Positions 21,322 through 31,191 of a DNA stretch of 48,317 bases are shown piece after piece. The stretch comes from a virus, in IMG/VR virus record IMGVR_UViG_3300037193_000503, positions 1 to 48,317 of that record; one strand, given 5' to 3'. Both the position numbers and the translations under genes were made by a program. The number at the start of each line of letters is the position of its first letter. Position 1 is the first letter of the stretch. The notes beneath the pieces were generated by a model. It was not told the origin of the DNA. It saw only the letters and a list, made by a program, of their open reading frames with translations, and searched no databases.

Positions 21322-21779
21322 TGCCCGCAGGTGGGTACCAGGCGCCCTCGTCCCCCGCGAGGGTTTCCGGTCCGGGCAAGTTCGCCAAGCGGACCGACAA
21401 CCCGCAGGTCGAGGCCCTGGCAACAGAGTACGGTGAGGGTACTGCGATGGCGGACCTGAGGGCTGGCGCCCCGGTCCAGCAGCCACGCAAGGCTACCATC
21501 CAGCCCGACCGGGGGGGCGCTAGTGCCGCCCCCTCACCCCTGGCTGGGTTCGGCGACCCGTCCATGATGACCGATGTCCCGGTGACCGACGGTGCCGCGA
21601 GCGGCCCTGGTGCGGGACTGGAGGCCCTGGGGCTTCCGCAGTCCAGCCAGGAGGAGGCCGCCGCTGATGTGGCGTCCCTCCACCCGGGCTACATCGAGGC
21701 ACTGGTCAAGGCGTCCATGCGTGAGAACGCGACGCCTTCGTTCAAGCGTTACGTCAGGGGTCTCCTGGCGAACCGTTAG
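21321..21779 (+). CDS. Hypothetical head-assembly protein
   Basis: 152 residues, low complexity, rich in Pro, Ala, Gly and Ser in the first 115, with an ordered helical C-terminus (HPGYIEALVKASMRENA). The arrangement of a disordered body with a helical end occurs in head-accessory proteins. Located between portal and the giant virion protein. Function not known. Confidence 0.6.
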   Translation: MPAGGYQAPSSPARVSGPGKFAKRTDNPQVEALATEYGEGTAMADLRAGAPVQQPRKATIQPDRGGASAAPSPLAGFGDPSMMTDVPVTDGAASGPGAGLEALGLPQSSQEEAAADVASLHPGYIEALVKASMRENATPSFKRYVRGLLANR

Positions 21780-21788
21780 GAGATCTAA

Positions 21789-24700
21789 ATGTCCTTCTGG
21801 GACCGCATCGGCGACGCCTTCGACACCGCGAAGGACTACCTCACCAAGGGTGAGGCCACCCCCCTGGGTGCGATCAAGAACATCGCGGAGACGGTGACCG
21901 GCGCTCGCGCCGTCAAGGACGTGGCCCGCACCGTCTTCAAGGCCCCCGTGCCGGAGACGGGTGCGTTCGGCATGGCTGGCGACAGTGCTGTCGGCCAGGC
22001 CGTGCAGTCGAAGGGCACACAGATCCTGACGTGGGCTGACCGCAACGTGTGGACCCCCCCGACGGACTACATCGAGGCCTCGGGCCGGTACTACCAGGAT
22101 GTTGCTACCGACCCTGAGAATCGGGACTTCGGGCAGTACACTATGGCCACGTTCGGCCTGGGTGCGTTCGACCCCCGGTTCCGCGAGGACTACTGGCCTG
22201 CTGTCCGTGCGAACGACTCCTCTATCATGCAGTCTCTGTGGGAGATGGAGCGCGCCGCGCAGGGCGACGAGCAGGCGGGGTTCAAGGACCCGGCGACTGG
22301 CAAGTGGGTTCTGCCGCTGATCGACGACCCGGAGCGTCGGGCCGATCGTGAGGAGTACTTCGACCACGGCGCCCAGAAGTGGGTGACCGGCGTCGGTGAC
22401 GCCGCGTTCTCCGTGGTCACGGACCCCCTGAACGTGGTCACGGGTGGTATCGGGTATGGCGTCAAGCAGGCCACGCGCCTGAGCGGCGAGTCGATCTCTG
22501 CCGCTGCGGCCACGAGCCGTGGCGCCACCGAGGCTACCACGACGATCTCCCGGGGTGCGGCCGGTACGGCCGACGTCACCCGCGGCACGATCCTGGCTGG
22601 CGACACGGCGATTGCCGACGACGCCCAGCGTGCGTTCCTCCGCTCGAAGTTGGGCGATGACGGCGTGCAGTCCCTGTATGAGGACACGCTGTCCGCGCTG
22701 GACACGGCGGGCGACAAGACTAGCGCCTTGACCTCCGTCCTGGAAGCCCGTGGCCTTGACGTCACGAAGGTGCTGGACGACGCCCGCTTCGCGAAGGGTG
22801 ACGGCCGCTTGACGGCCGAGAACGTCCTGACCTCCGCCGGGGATGACCTGATGGAGCGCGAGGGTGTCGAGGCCCTGTTCGAGAAGGGCGACGACGTTTC
22901 GTCCCCGTTCTTCCGTCGGGACTCCGGGGCCATCATCGACCCTGTGTCGGACCGGTTGGGCTGGAACGCCAGCAAGTACCGCTCGAACGTCGAGAAGTTG
23001 ACGGACTACGCCTGGGAGGCCAAGGGCAAGCCGGGCACTGTGGACCAGATCTCCCGCGACTTCGTTCTGGGCCAGTCTTCGGACACGGGCGCCGTCGCTG
23101 ACGCGATGGGCTGGGTGGCCGCTACCGTCTCTGACGAGAAGGTGGCCAAGGGCCTGATGGACGACTTGCAGTACGCTGCCGCCGGTGACGGTGGGGCGCT
23201 GCGTCGCATCGAGGCGTTCAACACCCGGATCGCCCTGGACATCGAGGGCATGTCTTCGCTGGACCGGACGGCCGCGCTGGACGCGATTGCTTCCAGCCCG
23301 CTGAAGACTCCGGCTGACAAGTTGGCTGCCGCGAACACGGACGACCTGTTCCTGCGGATGCGGGCTGAGGTCGAGCCGGAACTGACGGAGATGCTGTCGA
23401 AGTTCTCCCGGTTCCAGGGCTCGGTGGCTCGTGTGCAGAACGCTGGCACCCTGGGTGGGGTTGCCCCTGGCGGCCTGAAGGGCGCGGGTGACATCACTCG
23501 CATCCCGCTGCTGGGCACCTGGCAGCCGTTCAAGTCCCTCCCCCCGGTGCGCGTGCTTGGCGGCACGCACATCCCCGGGCGGATCAAGTTGGACGAGGAC
23601 GAGGCTGTCAACCTGTACAACGGGTGGCTGGACAAGCAGACCCGCAAGTTGGGGCTTGCGTCGTCTGACACGGACAACGCCCTGACGGCGTCCTTCAAGG
23701 ACGACTTCGTGGCCGCGCCTGACGCGGACATCAACCCGGGCCTGTCCCGTGGCGGCCGGGCGACGGCCGTCCACCGCGCGAACCAGGCGTTCAAGAACCG
23801 GCTCATCAAGGTGCACGCCGCCAAGTACGGCGTGGACGAGGACGAGATCCGGCTGTGGATCGACCAGGCTCTGGACACCCGCAACGCGGACGTGAACGCC
23901 ATCGTGCAGGGGGCCCGCCAGGCGGCGGACTCCGGCAGCGCGGTCATCACGCGCCTCGCGGACGGCACCCCGGTGACGACGTCGAACGACCTGACCAAGG
24001 CTATCGGCACCAGCCAGTTCCAGCAGGAAGTGGACCTGGTGGACTGGGCCCAGATGGACTCGTGGCTGAGCAAGCGCTTCAAGCCCGGCTTCACCGAGCG
24101 GGTCGAGAAGGGTATTGCCGAGGAGGCTGGCGAGGGCACCGGCGGCAAGGCCCGCCGGGTCACGAACGAACTGGTCGAAGAGGCGAACGACTTCTGGAAG
24201 GTCGCTTCGCTGTTCCGTGCGGCGTACCCGGTCCGCGTCCAGATGGACACGCAGGCTCGCAACATGGCCACCATGGGCGCCTTGAACTACATGAAGTTCC
24301 TGTTCAAGGGTGTCGGCAACTTCGGGACCAACCTGAAGCGGGTAGACCGCCAGTTGGTGGACCTGGTCGAGCGGAAGCGTGCAGCCTTCGACGAGATGGC
24401 TTACCTCGTGGAGCGCGGCGAGAACGACGAGCGTATCGAGGCGTTGCAGAAGATCCTCGACATGGACCTCGACGACTTCAAGGCGTCGGGTCTGAGTGAT
24501 GCTGAGGGCAAGGTCATCCGCGGCCAGACGTCCCTGAAGAAGGTTCAGGGCGGCGGCGAGTCCATCACCAAGATGGGCGAGTACGACCGTGACCGGTTCG
24601 CGGCCTACCCGATGGGTGATCGCGACCTTCAGAACGCCCTGGGTCAGGGCGTGCAGGAGTCGGTCGAGGGGCTGTACAAGTCGGCCAACGCGTACTTCCA

Positions 24701-26993
24701 GAAGAAGATCCGCAAGGATCTGGGCTACAACTTTGTGGAGTACGGGACTTCTGCGGCCACGCGTAAGGCGTGGACGGAGGGTTACCTGGAGGCGGTCAAC
24801 CATGGCCTTAGAAATGATGCTTCGTTTGGCCGCATGCTTTCTGGTGCTGACGACGATACGATCATTGATTGGATGCGTCGTGACCCTGAGGGTAAGTCCT
24901 ACTTCAAGGAGATGAACCGGTCCAAGCACTTCGAGGACCCGGAGGACTTGGTCGCCCGTCAGCGGGCCCACTTCGACAACCTGATCCCCGACCAGGACAA
25001 GGCCGACCTTGCGGCGGCCCGTGACCTGACGCCGGACGACATCGGCGAGTGGTGGGCTGACGACAAGGTGACACGCCCCTTCGTGCCCGCGAACGTTTCT
25101 GTCGCGGTCGAGAAGACGGGCAAGGCCACCGTGGCCGAGTTGTACGACGCGGGCCGGTCCCAGTACTTCAAGTTCGCGGCGCAGTTGCCCGAGACGTACA
25201 TGGGTCGTCACCCGCAGTACCAGCGGTTCTACAAGGCGAAGATGGAGCAGTTCGTGAATGCCACGGGCCGCGAGAAGACCGACTTCACCCTGAAGGAGAT
25301 CAACGAACTCCGCAAGCGCGCCGATGCGTCGGCTCGCGAGGAGATGGGTCGAATCATGTTCGACACGTCTCACCGTTCGCAGTTCGGGCATCACTTGCGA
25401 TTCGTCTCCCCGTTCTTCTCTGCGTGGGAAGACACGATGTTCAAGTGGTCGCGGATCGCGAAGGAGAACCCGGCGGCGATGTACAACACGCTGATCCGGC
25501 CGTTCGAGTCGCTGACCTCGACGAACAACGTGTACGATTCTGAGGGCAACCGCATCATGCCGAACGGCGAGAAGCGGCGTGTCCTGGAGGACGGTTCGCT
25601 GGGCGAGGTTGTGGGGCACAGCACCGGCATCAACGAGGGCTACATGGTCTTCACGCTGCCGGACTGGATGACTCCCGGCGACCAGGAGACGGACTTTCGC
25701 CTCTCGCGTGGGTCGCTGAACGCGATCTTCCAGGGCGAGGACTGGTGGTCCCCGGGCGTTGGCCCGGCGGTGCAGATCCCGGTCAACGAGGCCATCTCGA
25801 AGGCGTTCCCCGAGTGGGGCGACCAGAACTGGGTGGCTCAGATCCAGCCCTTCGGCCAGACGGACGAGAGCATCATCGAGCAGGCCATGCCTGCCCACCT
25901 GAAGCACTTCTCGAACATGGCCCGCACCATCGCGGGCGATGAGCAGAACGAGGGCTTCGTAGATACGTTCAGTCTTGCGATGCAGGACGAACTGATCCGC
26001 CAGCGCCAGTCGGGCGACATGCTCTCCGAGAAGGAGACGGTGGAGAGGGTCACCAAGGCGACGCGGAACCTGCTCATCCTGAAGTGGCTGGGCGGCTCGG
26101 CTTCCCCCGCTTCGACCATGCCGCAGTCGCGGCTGGACTGGTACCGCAAGGAGTACCGCCGGTACCAGCAGGAGCACGGCAAGGATGCCTTGTCGCAGTT
26201 CCAGCAGGACTACCCGGACTTCACAGAGGTGACCATCTCGTTGAAGAAGAACGAGACGGGCGTTCAGGCGTACGAGAGTGCGCAGAAGGCTGCGGACCCG
26301 TGGAAGGATGAACTGCGTGTCAACCCGGAGATCGGGTGGGCGTTCGCCGGTCCGGACAACTACGGTGGCGAGTTCTCGGACTCGATCTACACGCACCAGG
26401 AGGGCATCGGCTGGCGGACGAAGGAAGACCCTCGGGAGACCTTCGACCGTATCAACATCCAGAAGGGCTGGCAGGACTGGACGAAGTTGTCGAACATCAT
26501 CGACACTGAACTGGACCGTCGCGGCCTGACGTCGCTCCTGTCGAAGGGGGCGGAGGATCTGGTGGCGCTGAAGGCTGAGGCCAGGGCGCAGATCATGCAG
26601 GAGAATCCTTCATGGGCTGACGAGTACAACGCTGGTGGTGGTGGCGCCGACAAGGCGGTCACCTTCTTGAACAAGATGAACGGGGCCCTGGTCCGTAACC
26701 CGGACAGGGTCAAGGGCCGTCAGGACCTGGAGACGTTGCAGACGTACATCCGCGAGCGCGAGGGGCTTCGCGCCGTCATGGCGGAGAACGGCATCTCGTC
26801 TCTCCCGTCGGAGGACGAACTGTCCGAGTTCATGGCTGGGCAGCGGGGCGGGGAACCCGTCCGTTATGCCTTGGCTCAGGCGTGGTACGAGTTCACGGGG
26901 TCTCTGCGCAACGAGTCTCCCGTCTTCGGCGACATGTACTCGCGTGCCGGTCTGGAACGCGATTCTCTTTCTAACCCTGTTGTGGAGGGCTAA
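21789..26993 (+). CDS. Giant virion protein, putative internal/ejection protein
   Basis: 1734 residues; AGGAG precedes the ATG. Long helical regions rich in Ala, Asp, Lys and Arg, a short central Gly-rich part near residue 560, and no tape-measure-like hydrophobic repeats. No lysozyme, peptidase or polymerase motif was seen, which argues against an N4-type virion RNA polymerase. In short-tailed phages giant proteins encoded between portal and capsid are usually head-internal proteins ejected with the DNA; this is the best guess. A roughly 100-base patch near 24800-24900 has clearly lower GC than the rest. Confidence 0.7.
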   Translation: MSFWDRIGDAFDTAKDYLTKGEATPLGAIKNIAETVTGARAVKDVARTVFKAPVPETGAFGMAGDSAVGQAVQSKGTQILTWADRNVWTPPTDYIEASGRYYQDVATDPENRDFGQYTMATFGLGAFDPRFREDYWPAVRANDSSIMQSLWEMERAAQGDEQAGFKDPATGKWVLPLIDDPERRADREEYFDHGAQKWVTGVGDAAFSVVTDPLNVVTGGIGYGVKQATRLSGESISAAAATSRGATEATTTISRGAAGTADVTRGTILAGDTAIADDAQRAFLRSKLGDDGVQSLYEDTLSALDTAGDKTSALTSVLEARGLDVTKVLDDARFAKGDGRLTAENVLTSAGDDLMEREGVEALFEKGDDVSSPFFRRDSGAIIDPVSDRLGWNASKYRSNVEKLTDYAWEAKGKPGTVDQISRDFVLGQSSDTGAVADAMGWVAATVSDEKVAKGLMDDLQYAAAGDGGALRRIEAFNTRIALDIEGMSSLDRTAALDAIASSPLKTPADKLAAANTDDLFLRMRAEVEPELTEMLSKFSRFQGSVARVQNAGTLGGVAPGGLKGAGDITRIPLLGTWQPFKSLPPVRVLGGTHIPGRIKLDEDEAVNLYNGWLDKQTRKLGLASSDTDNALTASFKDDFVAAPDADINPGLSRGGRATAVHRANQAFKNRLIKVHAAKYGVDEDEIRLWIDQALDTRNADVNAIVQGARQAADSGSAVITRLADGTPVTTSNDLTKAIGTSQFQQEVDLVDWAQMDSWLSKRFKPGFTERVEKGIAEEAGEGTGGKARRVTNELVEEANDFWKVASLFRAAYPVRVQMDTQARNMATMGALNYMKFLFKGVGNFGTNLKRVDRQLVDLVERKRAAFDEMAYLVERGENDERIEALQKILDMDLDDFKASGLSDAEGKVIRGQTSLKKVQGGGESITKMGEYDRDRFAAYPMGDRDLQNALGQGVQESVEGLYKSANAYFQKKIRKDLGYNFVEYGTSAATRKAWTEGYLEAVNHGLRNDASFGRMLSGADDDTIIDWMRRDPEGKSYFKEMNRSKHFEDPEDLVARQRAHFDNLIPDQDKADLAAARDLTPDDIGEWWADDKVTRPFVPANVSVAVEKTGKATVAELYDAGRSQYFKFAAQLPETYMGRHPQYQRFYKAKMEQFVNATGREKTDFTLKEINELRKRADASAREEMGRIMFDTSHRSQFGHHLRFVSPFFSAWEDTMFKWSRIAKENPAAMYNTLIRPFESLTSTNNVYDSEGNRIMPNGEKRRVLEDGSLGEVVGHSTGINEGYMVFTLPDWMTPGDQETDFRLSRGSLNAIFQGEDWWSPGVGPAVQIPVNEAISKAFPEWGDQNWVAQIQPFGQTDESIIEQAMPAHLKHFSNMARTIAGDEQNEGFVDTFSLAMQDELIRQRQSGDMLSEKETVERVTKATRNLLILKWLGGSASPASTMPQSRLDWYRKEYRRYQQEHGKDALSQFQQDYPDFTEVTISLKKNETGVQAYESAQKAADPWKDELRVNPEIGWAFAGPDNYGGEFSDSIYTHQEGIGWRTKEDPRETFDRINIQKGWQDWTKLSNIIDTELDRRGLTSLLSKGAEDLVALKAEARAQIMQENPSWADEYNAGGGGADKAVTFLNKMNGALVRNPDRVKGRQDLETLQTYIREREGLRAVMAENGISSLPSEDELSEFMAGQRGGEPVRYALAQAWYEFTGSLRNESPVFGDMYSRAGLERDSLSNPVVEG

Positions 26994-27949
26994 TGGTTGA
27001 CTGGACAGAACTGGCCAGCCGGGCGTCCGGTGGTGGTGGCGCCTCTTCGGGTGGCTCCCCCGGATCTAGTGGGTTCTTCTCGGGCTCAGGCTCGGCGATG
27101 GACTCGCAGATCCCCATGGTGTACCGGGGCAAGGGAACCACTTCTAACCCGGCCGCGGGTGTGGGTGGTACCCGGCCTGCGAGTGACCGAGGGTTCAGTT
27201 CCCCCACGGGCGGTTCTCGCCCGTCGGGGGAGCGCCCCGGGTTTCCCCGCCAGAATCTGAGCGGGACCCGGGAGAAGAGCATCTACGACCCCGCAGACGA
27301 GGTGGCCGCGTCGTTCTACGACATGGACGACGACGCCCGCGCCGAGTGGGGCGACTACCTGGTGAAGATCGGTCTGATCGATCCGGAGGACGCTGACAAC
27401 TTCGAGGTGCTCCAGCAGTTCTGGGACAAGGGTGTGGAGTTGTCTTCCGCGTTCACGGCCCGGGGCAAGGACGTCACGGTGCAGGATGCGCTGGCGACGT
27501 ACGCTGGCTGGGACGGTTCGGGCGAGTCGGCTGCGGCTCGCGCTCGGGCGGCGAAGCAGGCGGAGTCGGAGCCGTTCTCCGGGACCCGCACGCAGCGCAC
27601 GGAGTCGATCAACCTGTCGGATCCGGCGTCGGCGAAGAACCTCGCCAACTACGTGCTGTCGAAGGCTCTGGGCCGGGAGGCCCTGCCGTCGGAGTTCGCG
27701 CAGTACCGCGAGGCGCTGAACGCGTACGAGAAGCAGAACCCGCAGGTGTCCACTACGACGGCCACCTACGAGGAGGGCATCCAGACGGATCAGAAGACGG
27801 TCACCAAGGGTGGCGCTACGTCGGCTGGTGCGGAGCAGACCTTGACGGATCTGGCTCGTGAAGAGGATGACTACGCCGAGTACCAGGCGGCTGGACCGAT
27901 CTGGAACTCGATGCTCGCGGCGCTGGCTTCGCCAGTGTCTCTGGGGTGA
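26993..27949 (+). CDS. Virion-associated protein
   Basis: 318 residues, TAATG overlap with the giant gene. The first 80 residues are Gly/Ser/Pro rich and disordered. Residues 95-165 form a compact acidic domain (DDDARAEWGDYLVKIGLID), followed by an Ala/Arg-rich helix and a C-terminal helical part. The middle domain resembles modules often seen in phage internal proteins, but I cannot name a family. Probably ejected or structural, from context. Confidence 0.6.
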   Translation: MVDWTELASRASGGGGASSGGSPGSSGFFSGSGSAMDSQIPMVYRGKGTTSNPAAGVGGTRPASDRGFSSPTGGSRPSGERPGFPRQNLSGTREKSIYDPADEVAASFYDMDDDARAEWGDYLVKIGLIDPEDADNFEVLQQFWDKGVELSSAFTARGKDVTVQDALATYAGWDGSGESAAARARAAKQAESEPFSGTRTQRTESINLSDPASAKNLANYVLSKALGREALPSEFAQYREALNAYEKQNPQVSTTTATYEEGIQTDQKTVTKGGATSAGAEQTLTDLAREEDDYAEYQAAGPIWNSMLAALASPVSLG

Positions 27950-27955
27950 TGACTG

Positions 27956-28639
27956 ATGGCTGGTGAAGCGTACCGCAAGTCTGTTGCGGACTTCGGGGCT
28001 ACGGGCACTGCCGTGCAGGAGGCTGGGGCCGGTTCGGCCCCGGCGGAGTTCGACTGGTCCTGGGGGACCCCGGTCCCCGAGGTGGATGCCGAGACGTTCC
28101 AGGACGTGTGGAACTCCCGCACGTACGCCACCAAGGAGGACACGCAGGGCTCCCTGGCGGCCCCGCAGATGGCGGGTGGCACCGGGGGAGGGTCCGGCGG
28201 TGGTCGGCTCTCTGGCGGCGTCCTGGGCGATCTGTCGGCGGAGCAGTCGGAGAACGCTCGGATCATCATCAAGGTGGGTCAGGAGCGCGGGCTGTCCCGC
28301 TACGCGCAGGCCATCGCGGTGATGACAGCCTTGGGCGAGTCAGGCCTGCGGAATCTTGGCTACGGCGACGACATCCACGGGGTGACGAACCCTGACGGCA
28401 CGCCGACGTCGAGCATCGGGATGTTCCAGGAGCAGAAGTGGTTCGGCTCGGTCAAGGACCGGCTGGACCCGTACCAGTCGTCGAACAGGTTCTACGACCG
28501 GCTGCTGGGCGTGGATGGCTGGCAGAACCTGAAGCCGACGATGGCCGCGCATAAGGCGCAGGTGAACGCGGACCCGAACCACTACACGAAGTGGTGGAAC
28601 CAGGCGGCGGGGATTCTCCAGGCCGCGTACGGAGGTTGA
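27956..28639 (+). CDS. Virion lytic transglycosylase-like hydrolase
   Basis: 227 residues. Residues 8-45 (SVADFGATG...EAGAGSAPA...WSWG) are nearly repeated at the N-terminus of the next protein. After a Gly-rich linker, residues 90-227 look like a lysozyme/transglycosylase fold: TALGESGL with candidate catalytic Glu128, then SSIGMFQEQ and a GWQNL end, as in phage SLT-type peptidoglycan hydrolases. It probably makes a hole in the wall during DNA entry, together with the following peptidase. Confidence 0.75.
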   Translation: MAGEAYRKSVADFGATGTAVQEAGAGSAPAEFDWSWGTPVPEVDAETFQDVWNSRTYATKEDTQGSLAAPQMAGGTGGGSGGGRLSGGVLGDLSAEQSENARIIIKVGQERGLSRYAQAIAVMTALGESGLRNLGYGDDIHGVTNPDGTPTSSIGMFQEQKWFGSVKDRLDPYQSSNRFYDRLLGVDGWQNLKPTMAAHKAQVNADPNHYTKWWNQAAGILQAAYGG

Positions 28640-28642
28640 TCC

Positions 28643-29263
28643 ATGGCGGACGAGATCGTGGTTGAGGGCGGGCAGGAGTTCCGCTCTTCGGTCGCGGACT
28701 TCGGCGGCACCGGCTCCGTGAAGGAGGCTGGGGCCGGGTCCGCCCCGGCCGCCTACGACTGGGGCTGGGATGCCCCCGAGCCGGACAGCGAGTCGTCCTT
28801 CGAGGATCTGTGGAAGCAGAAGCGCGGCCCGGTGGAGGAGATGCAGTTCGGCGACATCGCGCCACCCGAGGGTGGCGGCGGTGGCCCGATGGACTTCGCT
28901 GGCGCTGGTGGCGTGGTGAAGGAAGCGATGAAGTATGTGGGCACACCGTACGTCTGGGGCGGCTCGTCGCCGCTCGGCTTCGACTGCTCAGGCTTCACGC
29001 AGTACGTCTTCAAGCAGATGGGCATCAGCCTTCCACGCATTAGCGCACAGCAGGGTACCGGCGGTCAGGGAGTTTCCCGTGACGCTATGCAGGCTGGCGA
29101 TCTTGTATTCTTCGATTGGGGCTCTTCTGGTCACAACATGGGCGCTGACCATGTTGGTATCTACATCGGTGGCGGTAAGTACATTCATGCACCGCAGCCG
29201 GGGCAGGGCGTCAAGATTTCGGAACTCTCGGGCAACTACTGGGCCCGGCGGTACTCTAAGTGA
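28643..29263 (+). CDS. Virion NlpC/P60 peptidase
   Basis: 206 residues. The N-terminal 45 residues match those of the previous protein (SSVADFGGTG...EAGAGSAPA...WGWD), then a Gly-rich linker and an NlpC/P60 domain: FDCSGF (Cys115), ADHVGIY (His170) and YIHAP (His182) as catalytic triad. It cuts peptide cross-bridges of peptidoglycan. The shared tag with the upstream glycan hydrolase suggests both dock at the same virion site and work together at entry. GC is lower around 29030-29200, within the catalytic domain. Confidence 0.85.
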   Translation: MADEIVVEGGQEFRSSVADFGGTGSVKEAGAGSAPAAYDWGWDAPEPDSESSFEDLWKQKRGPVEEMQFGDIAPPEGGGGGPMDFAGAGGVVKEAMKYVGTPYVWGGSSPLGFDCSGFTQYVFKQMGISLPRISAQQGTGGQGVSRDAMQAGDLVFFDWGSSGHNMGADHVGIYIGGGKYIHAPQPGQGVKISELSGNYWARRYSK

Positions 29264-29274
29264 TGAGGTGAACA

Positions 29275-30144
29275 GTGCCTGACAAGATCAACCTACAGGA
29301 TCTTGCCGAGTCCTATGGATTCGCATACACGATGATCCGCTCGAACAACGAACTCTACAACCTGTTCAAGAAGGCCGTCTCGCAGACGTGGGATCAGACC
29401 CGCATCATGACCGAGGTTCGGGCCACGAACTGGTACAAGAAGAACTCGGAGTCGGAGCGCAACGCCGCCGCCTTGAAGGCGTCGGACCCGGCCACGTACC
29501 AGCAGCAGTTGGCTCAGCAGCGGGTGCGGGTCAAGATGATGGCGACCGAGTGGGGCGCCCGGATCTCGAACCAGAAGATCAACGAACTGGCGAACCACGT
29601 CCTGGCTCAGGGCTGGGACGACAACCAACTCCGTTCGGTCATGGGCCGGTACATCAAGTACAGCGACGGCCGCCTGCTCGGGCAGGCTGGCGCGATGGAG
29701 TCGGAGTGGCGCCAGTACGCGGACCAGATGGGTGTGCGGGTTGGTGACCAGCAGGTGCGCCAGTGGGCGGCCATGGCGGTCAACGGGCGCGTGACCCCGC
29801 AGGACGTTCTGTCCCGGATCAAGGAGATGGCCAAGTCGAAGTATGGCGGTCTCGCTGACCGCATCGACGCGGGCGAGACGGTGGAGGCGATTGCCGAGCC
29901 GTACAAGCAGGCGATGGCTGAGATCCTGGAGATCAACCCGGGCGACGTGAACATCCGCCGCGACCGTCAGATCCAGCGGGCGCTGGGCTGGCGGGACAGG
30001 GACAACAAGCCTGGCACGATGGCGGTGTGGCAGTTCGAGGACATGCTGCGCAAGGATCCCCGCTGGGAGAAGACCGACAACGCCAGGGACTCGTACATGG
30101 AGGCAGGCCGTCAGGTGCTGCGCGACATGGGCTTGGCCAACTGA
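29275..30144 (+). CDS. Virion internal protein (putative)
   Basis: 289 residues from GTG. Almost wholly helical and charged (LFKKAVSQTWDQTRIMTEV; QQQLAQQRVRVKMMATEWG), with periodic Trp residues. The composition and the place beside the virion hydrolases fit an ejected internal protein or a core protein of a short-tailed phage. No motif recognised. Confidence 0.6.
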   Translation: MPDKINLQDLAESYGFAYTMIRSNNELYNLFKKAVSQTWDQTRIMTEVRATNWYKKNSESERNAAALKASDPATYQQQLAQQRVRVKMMATEWGARISNQKINELANHVLAQGWDDNQLRSVMGRYIKYSDGRLLGQAGAMESEWRQYADQMGVRVGDQQVRQWAAMAVNGRVTPQDVLSRIKEMAKSKYGGLADRIDAGETVEAIAEPYKQAMAEILEINPGDVNIRRDRQIQRALGWRDRDNKPGTMAVWQFEDMLRKDPRWEKTDNARDSYMEAGRQVLRDMGLAN

Positions 30145-30155
30145 AAGGGGTCTAG

Positions 30156-31010
30156 GTGGCTAAGAAGAAGCAGACGATCCGCCAGGCCCTGACGGGCGGG
30201 GATCGCGACGCGGGTGTGGCGCTGTCCCGGCTGTTCCGGTCGTACGGCATCGTCACTCTCACGGATGAGATCATCCGGTACTTGAAGGACGGCTACTCGT
30301 CCGACACGATCACGCTGATGCTCCAGGAGTCCCCGGAGTACAAGAAGCGGTTCGCTGGCAACCAGATCCGCGAGAAGCGCGGGCTGCCGGTCCTGTCCCC
30401 TGCGGACTACCTGGCGGTGGAGTCTTCGTACAAGCAGATCATGAACCAGGCGGGTCTCCCGCCGGGGTTCTACGACCAGCCGGGGGACTTCGCGAAGTGG
30501 ATCGGGGAGGATGTCTCCCCCACGGAGATCCAGTCCCGGGTGAAGTCGGCGCAGACCTTGATCGACTCGGCGGACCCTGGGGTCCGTTCGCAGTTCGACC
30601 GGTACTACACGCGGGGTGACATGGTCGCCTACGCCCTGGACCGGAAGCGGACGGCGGAGATCTTGGAGCGCCAGGTGCGGGCTTCGCAGATCGGTGACGC
30701 GGTGTCGGATGCTGGCATCCGTGTGGATCGTGGCATGGCTGAGCGGATCGCGGACACGGGCATCGATGCTCAGGCCGCCCGGGTGGGTGGCGCCGAGGCG
30801 CAGTTCCGCCGGGAGAACCTGGGGATGCTGGCGTCCATCGAGGGCGACGTGGAGTACGGCGCTGACGAGGCGGTGCGGGACACGTTCCTGAACGACTCGC
30901 GGGCGGCTGACACTCGCCGCCGGTTGGCGTCGCAGGAGCGGGCCCGGTTCTCGGGTTCGTCCGGTCTGAACGAGACGTCACTGTCCCGTTCGCGCGGCGG
31001 GGCGGTGTAG
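30156..31010 (+). CDS. Virion internal protein (putative)
   Basis: 284 residues from GTG, with AAAGGGG upstream. A basic start (KKKQTIRQ), then helical sequence in the style of the preceding gene (RYLKDGYSSDTITLMLQE; WIGEDVSPTEIQSRV), and a Ser/Arg-rich end. It closes the head-internal block and is followed directly by two tRNAs. Function inferred only from position. Confidence 0.6.
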   Translation: MAKKKQTIRQALTGGDRDAGVALSRLFRSYGIVTLTDEIIRYLKDGYSSDTITLMLQESPEYKKRFAGNQIREKRGLPVLSPADYLAVESSYKQIMNQAGLPPGFYDQPGDFAKWIGEDVSPTEIQSRVKSAQTLIDSADPGVRSQFDRYYTRGDMVAYALDRKRTAEILERQVRASQIGDAVSDAGIRVDRGMAERIADTGIDAQAARVGGAEAQFRRENLGMLASIEGDVEYGADEAVRDTFLNDSRAADTRRRLASQERARFSGSSGLNETSLSRSRGGAV

Positions 31011-31036
31011 GCTGTAGCCACAAGGGTTCGCCCTTG

Positions 31037-31110
31037 GGGCCTGTAGCCCAACTGGCAGAGGCACCGGATTCAAGTCCCGGACAGTGAGGGTTCGACTCCC
31101 TCCAGGCCCA
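31037..31110 (+). tRNA. tRNA with anticodon CAA (Leu codon UUG), class I shape
   Basis: Acceptor GGGCCTG/CAGGCCC (31037-31043 with 31103-31109), perfect. D stem GCC/GGC with loop containing TGG. Anticodon stem CCGGA/CCCGG (one A-C mismatch next to the loop), loop TTCAAGT giving CAA. Variable loop of 5 bases, T arm GAGGG-TTCGACT-CCCTC, discriminator A31110. Bacterial leucine tRNAs normally have a long variable arm, which is missing here. Confidence 0.85.
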
Positions 31111-31191
31111 CTCCGCCTCGTGCGGGTCCTGAGATTCGCTACCTTAGGAAGTGCAAGTTCGCGCACTCTAAACTGCGAGCACAACACAGAA

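Noticed and set aside
21534-26396. A 1620-codon open frame on the minus strand opposite the giant virion gene
   Set aside because: Shadow frame caused by high GC third positions; the plus-strand frame has ribosome site, neighbours in coupling and normal composition, while the minus product is Arg/Leu/His rich.
21789-26993. Tape-measure protein or virion RNA polymerase
   Set aside because: No tape-measure repeats or chaperone frameshift genes before it, and no polymerase metal-binding motifs; an ejection protein fits better.
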